Origin: Bacillus sp. EB01
Lineage (GTDB): Bacteria > Bacillota > Bacilli > Bacillales > Cytobacillaceae
NCBI RefSeq assembly: GCF_000613125.1
Contig: NZ_HG964497.1
Location: 1,690,958-1,754,957 of the forward strand
Direction: 5' to 3'
DNA length: 64,000 bases
Part shown: piece after piece, positions 60,779 through 64,000 of the stretch
Layout of the letters: every line of letters begins with the position of its first letter
Numbering within the stretch: position 1 is the stretch's first letter
Translations under genes and position numbers: made by a program
Notes under the pieces: generated by a model
The model's input: the letters and a program-made list of their open reading frames with translations, nothing else
What the model was told of the DNA's origin: nothing
The model's database searches: none

Positions 60779-61966
60779 ATGCAAAAATTAATTAATCGAA
60801 GTCTAGTGCATGAAGAACAGAAGACAGTTACATGGTTTATTTCGTTATGCTTAATTATTTCACTCTCTTTTGATTTGTTCTCTGATTTTATTGCACCCAT
60901 GGTTACCCCAAGCTATGCAACAGACTCTGTGGATTTACTGGGGTATTGGATTTACATTATTTTATTTGGGTTAGTTCCGGTAGCTTTCATATTAATTAAA
61001 AGGAACAAGCCCTTTGTTATAAAATATCTTTATTTCTTTTCCTATGTTTTCTTAACATTAGTAAATGACGTAATCATATTCTTCGATAGACCGAACGATT
61101 TTAAAAGTGGGAATGCTGTAGAAATCTTTTGGCTCCTTTTAGCTCCAATTTTTGTCAACAGCCGGTTTTTCTTCGCGATACTGGGAGGTTTAATAACAAA
61201 GTATCTTCTATTGGGACTTATCCTCAAAACTACTAATGTATTATTTGCCATTTTAATGGTTGTAATCATTGGGGGATTTTGTTATATAATTTTAAATCGT
61301 TTTCAGTCATATGTGAATGCAGTGAAATTCTCGTATGATTCGCAAATTGTTGGAATGGTAAAAGGTGTAATTGCCACTCTTGAACTTAAGGATCCTTACA
61401 CACGTGGACACAGCGAACGGGTTGCTAGTTATGCGTTGTTAATGGCAAAAAAAATTGGGAAGCAATCAAAAGACGAATTAAGGTCATTTCATTATGCTTG
61501 TTTGTTACACGATATTGGTAAGGTACACATTCCTGATCAAATATTGATGAAACCGACTTCTTTGACAAAAGAGGAATATGAAATTATTAAGTCTCATCCG
61601 GTAGTTGGGGAACAGGCCATTGCTACAGTAGAGGGTCTTTCATCAAGTATTGCCGTAATACGATCACATCATGAAAGATGGGATGGAAAGGGTTACCCAG
61701 ACCAGTTAAAAGGTGAAGAGATTCCCTACCTTGCTAGAATAGCTGCAATTGCAGATGCATTTGATGCTATGACATCTTCCCGATCTTACAGAAGTGCATT
61801 ATCGGTTGAAGAAGCCTATGATCGTATATTAAATGGGAAAGGAACCCAATTCGATCCTAATTTGGTGGAAGTATTTGAATCCATTTATCCTGAGTGGATT
61901 GAGATTCATAGAAAATGGAATGCAGATCCACATACAAAACCCTTCCAAAATTTAAGTATTATTTAG
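60779..61966 (+). CDS. Six-helix membrane HD-GYP cyclic-di-GMP phosphodiesterase
   Basis: 395 residues. Six helices (about 15-180) contain FKSGNAVEIFWLLLAPIFVNS and KYLLLGLILKTTNVLFAI, parallel in order and spacing to the neighbouring kinase. The HD-GYP domain (about 195-370) is complete: GHSERVASYALLMA, LLHDIGKVHIPDQIL, IKSHPVVGEQAI, HHERWDGKGYPDQLKGEEIP and ADAFDAMTSSRSYR, so it should hydrolyse cyclic-di-GMP. Its stop codon overlaps the ribosome site of the 23-codon peptide gene 11 nt downstream, so the two are co-translated. Confidence 0.88.
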   Translation: MQKLINRSLVHEEQKTVTWFISLCLIISLSFDLFSDFIAPMVTPSYATDSVDLLGYWIYIILFGLVPVAFILIKRNKPFVIKYLYFFSYVFLTLVNDVIIFFDRPNDFKSGNAVEIFWLLLAPIFVNSRFFFAILGGLITKYLLLGLILKTTNVLFAILMVVIIGGFCYIILNRFQSYVNAVKFSYDSQIVGMVKGVIATLELKDPYTRGHSERVASYALLMAKKIGKQSKDELRSFHYACLLHDIGKVHIPDQILMKPTSLTKEEYEIIKSHPVVGEQAIATVEGLSSSIAVIRSHHERWDGKGYPDQLKGEEIPYLARIAAIADAFDAMTSSRSYRSALSVEEAYDRILNGKGTQFDPNLVEVFESIYPEWIEIHRKWNADPHTKPFQNLSII

Positions 61967-61977
61967 GAGGTGATAAT

Positions 61978-62049
61978 ATGAAGATTCGGAAGCTAAACAA
62001 AATTAAAGCTACTGGATGTTGGTGGTGCTACTTTTTCCCAGGTCTATAA
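61978..62049 (+). CDS. 23-aa peptide, candidate signal or RiPP precursor
   Basis: ATG at 61978, 7 nt after a consensus AGGAGGTGA. The product has a basic N-terminal half (KIRKLNKIKATG) and a hydrophobic, aromatic C-terminus CWWCYFFPGL with two Cys spaced CxxC. It follows the HD-GYP gene by 11 nt and is followed by a strong terminator and then by a gene for a PqqD-like/M50 membrane protease. Leader-plus-core layout, operon position and high predicted expression fit a precursor of a secreted peptide. No homologue is known to me, and the function is inferred. Confidence 0.65.
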   Translation: MKIRKLNKIKATGCWWCYFFPGL

Positions 62050-62062
62050 TATATTAAAATAG

Positions 62063-62100
62063 AAGGATGCAAGAGTGAGGTGCTTGCGTCCTTTTTTAAT
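62063..62100 (+). terminator. Terminator between peptide gene and protease gene
   Basis: AAGGATGCAAG pairs with CTTGCGTCCTT (one G-T pair), followed by TTTTAATTTTTT. Partial read-through here would give more peptide mRNA than protease mRNA, as in many precursor-peptide operons. Confidence 0.85.
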
Positions 62101-62130
62101 TTTTTAAATTTTAGCTTTTGGAGTGAAAAA

Positions 62131-63312
62131 ATGCACAACTTGTCTAAGCAATCAATAATAAAAGTAGTCCCAAATAAAACACGTAAAGATAAGAGAAATT
62201 ATATTGTTGAAGATTGCAATACAGGAGAATACTATGAATTTCCGAAAGCTGCCATAACTTCCTTGGAGTTGCTTAAAAAAGGGTACACCCTTGTTGATGC
62301 TGAGATAGAGCTTAAAAAGCAATTTCCACACGAAGAAATTGATATGATTGATTTTGTAGAACAACTTTTGGAAATGAACCTTGTTGAGGAAATTGATGGT
62401 ATTAGTATAGCCAAAGCCCAAAATTATGATAAAGTGAACGGATTCATGTGGGTACCACAAAAATTAGGAAAGTTCGCATTTAACAAGCTTATGTATTTAC
62501 TCTATTCTATATTATTTCTCATATGTCTTTCTATTTTCTTGCTTTCACCCGATATGCTCCCTCATTATAAAGACATATTTATTTTGGAAAGCCTATCAGG
62601 AAATATATTGTTATGGTTGGGGATTTCTATAGTTCTGCTTATCATTCATGAACTAGGCCATATACTTGCGATTAGAGCGTTCAATTTATCGACCAGGTTA
62701 GAAATTGGTAACCGGCTTATGATACCTGTTTTAGAAACTGATATGTCACAGGCTTGGGGCCTTCCTCCCAAAGAGAGAAACGTTCTTTATCTTGCGGGAT
62801 TCTCCTTTGATGTTCTAATGCTGACTTTAGCCATATTTGTACAGATATTTTTTGTGGAAAGCCATCCAATTCTACTTGGGATATGCAGATATGTTGTTTT
62901 GGATGTTGTTTTAAGAACAGTTTTTCAATGCTGCGTTTATATGAAGACAGATTTTTATTACCTGATAGAAAATAATACAGGTTGTTATAATCTTATGGAA
63001 AATACATTGAAACTACTAAAGTCCATTTTTTCAAAAGAAACCGCAAATGGAACTGAAACCATATATCAAAAAGAAAAGGGAACGCTATATATCTACTCAG
63101 TTATGTACGTGGTAGGGGTAGTCATAACCATAGTAGTGTTCTTGGTTTTTTTCATACCTCAAATCCTTTATATTTCTAAAATGATAGTTTCACTATATAA
63201 AGGTACGGGTTCTTTTTTTGACACTTTTGTTCTATTAATTCCTCTTACTGTAGGAATGAGCCTAGTCTTATATTCACTTAAAAAGAAAAAACGAAATATA
63301 TTAAACTCATAG
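62131..63312 (+). CDS. PqqD/RRE-like domain fused to M50 membrane zinc metalloprotease
   Basis: 393 residues. About 20-90 resembles a PqqD-type peptide-binding (RRE) domain (YIVEDCNTGEYYEFPKAAIT, then LKKQFPHEEIDMIDFVEQLLEMNLV). The membrane part contains the zinc motif HELGH at 173-177, and MKTDFYYLIE (D274) is a candidate third ligand, as in site-2 proteases of the M50 family. At least five further helices follow. Such enzymes cleave within membranes and, in RiPP loci such as yyd, mature peptides. The ATG at 62131 has GGAG 7 nt upstream. The adjacent 23-residue peptide is the likely substrate. Confidence 0.8.
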   Translation: MHNLSKQSIIKVVPNKTRKDKRNYIVEDCNTGEYYEFPKAAITSLELLKKGYTLVDAEIELKKQFPHEEIDMIDFVEQLLEMNLVEEIDGISIAKAQNYDKVNGFMWVPQKLGKFAFNKLMYLLYSILFLICLSIFLLSPDMLPHYKDIFILESLSGNILLWLGISIVLLIIHELGHILAIRAFNLSTRLEIGNRLMIPVLETDMSQAWGLPPKERNVLYLAGFSFDVLMLTLAIFVQIFFVESHPILLGICRYVVLDVVLRTVFQCCVYMKTDFYYLIENNTGCYNLMENTLKLLKSIFSKETANGTETIYQKEKGTLYIYSVMYVVGVVITIVVFLVFFIPQILYISKMIVSLYKGTGSFFDTFVLLIPLTVGMSLVLYSLKKKKRNILNS

Positions 63313-63792
63313 GACTAACTAAGAAGAGTAACTATTTGGAAAGGAAAAATTCTTGCAAGAAGCTGTTATAGCAAGCCGTCACAATTGAAAAAAAGTCTGG
63401 ATTGGTGGTCAAGCTGTCAATCATCCAGAATTGCCTGTAGGAGATTCGGTGTATCATCGTCTGCAACAAAGGTTGTTCCTTGAATGAGGTAGCTGCGGGA
63501 ATTTTGGCTAATGTAAAAAAACAGTAGAAATATAGAAAAGCAGCTTCCGGAAATTTTGCCTTTGGGCGGATGGACGGAGGCTGTTTTTTGTGGAACGCCA
63601 TTCGGAGAAATTTAAATCCGAATGGCTATTTTTGCTTAATTGTGAGCTTTGTGTCTAAAGTTTGTCAAATCGAGCTGAACTAGGGGGATTTTCCCCAAAG
63701 GATAGGGGAAATCCCTGATACAGGAAGGGAGAGGTTTTTCCTTACAATAAAACTATCATATAAGAGAGTGTTATTTCGAGGAGGAATTCTCA
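63313..63792. other. Intergenic region with terminators and a possible gene remnant
   Basis: 480 bases. A plus-strand stretch (about 63395-63480) reads VNHPELPVGDSVYHRLQQRLFLE in a broken frame and might be a gene remnant. A perfect GCCATTCGGA/TCCGAATGGC stem followed by TATTTTTG (63597-63633) is a terminator, and CAGCTTCCG/CGGAGGCTG with TTTTTTG lies at about 63541-63589. GAGGAGGAATT at 63779-63789 is the ribosome site of the next gene. Confidence 0.5.
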
Positions 63793-64000
63793 ATGCAGGC
63801 AAATCTTGAAACGGCAAAAAAGCCAGGTAAATCGGTAAGCGATGCGTTCGCATCACATTTTGCCAAGTCCATGTTCTTAACAGTTAGTGGAATCGTTATC
63901 CTTTCATTTATTGCAACCCGGATGTTCACCCATGTTGACTTGAACCTTTATGGATATATGGTAGGCACAATTGTTTTTCTAGGAGGCTTCTTTTACCGGT
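63793..64000 (+). CDS. Membrane protein, 5' part only (runs off window)
   Basis: ATG at 63793 behind GAGGAGGAATT. The visible 69 residues have a short hydrophilic head, one hydrophobic helix (MFLTVSGIVILSFIATRMF) and the start of a second (YGYMVGTIVFLGGFFYR). Too little remains to assign a family. Base composition returns to that of the genes before 57 kb. Confidence 0.7.
   Translation, partial: MQANLETAKKPGKSVSDAFASHFAKSMFLTVSGIVILSFIATRMFTHVDLNLYGYMVGTIVFLGGFFYR

Noticed and set aside
63332-63601. Minus-strand frame of 89 codons before the last gene
   Set aside because: No ribosome site, and the opposite strand reads more plausibly as a broken remnant with terminators; not called as a gene.

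Overview
The window reads as a chromosomal segment of a Gram-positive, spore-former-type Bacillaceae (Bacillus/Mesobacillus-like). The support is strong GGAGG ribosome sites with frequent TTG/GTG starts, B. subtilis-type regulation (T-box, preQ1 riboswitch, TnrA and Fnr boxes), KinB-like sporulation kinases, a YfiB/YfiC-type exporter, a DUF4023 protein, and two dispersed repeats typical of Bacillus genomes. I recognised no tRNA, rRNA, CRISPR array, prophage or insertion sequence.

Layout. 0-5 kb: amino acid permease (cut by the window edge), MFS transporter, and a polar amino acid ABC importer operon. 5-11 kb: a repeat, a frameshifted methyltransferase, a redoxin lipoprotein whose first catalytic Cys codon is TGA, a GGDEF/EAL protein, galM. 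11-16 kb: MarR-led operon with a frameshifted CPBP protease, a preQ1-controlled queT, and a decayed glycosyltransferase cluster around one intact epimerase. 16-30 kb: kinase-like protein, CNNM protein, BenE transporter, ECF sigma/anti-sigma pair, CAP lipoprotein, permeases. 30-36 kb: brnQ under an Ile-type T-box, a nucleotidyltransferase/exonuclease pair, amtB-tnrA with two TnrA boxes. 36-46 kb: TrhA, DUF1836, a PAS kinase, a beta-helix protein, a large TPR protein with a degenerate GTPase domain, a K+ transporter. 46-52 kb: formate/nitrite channel, MFS transporter, Fnr-controlled narK, a ThrE-type exporter pair. 52-57 kb: YflT-type stress protein and a heterodimeric ABC exporter.

57-63.3 kb is the most unusual part. 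A KinB-like kinase is followed by a visibly AT-richer block: a second orphan histidine kinase, an HD-GYP protein with a similar six-helix membrane input region, a 23-codon peptide gene ending in CWWCYFFPGL coupled to the HD-GYP gene, a terminator, and a membrane protease joining a PqqD/RRE-like domain to an M50 (HELGH) domain. This looks like a compact peptide-signalling or RiPP-type system: peptide, processing enzyme and two candidate membrane receptors, one acting by phosphotransfer and one by cyclic-di-GMP hydrolysis. The function is inferred from architecture and context.

The second standout is the redoxin gene at 6312-6812. Its TGA lies at the first position of a CxxC-type motif and is followed by a 6-bp hairpin with a GGUCG loop at the spacing expected of a bacterial SECIS, so it is a good selenoprotein candidate. 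The caveat is that several other genes here carry frameshifts or stops.
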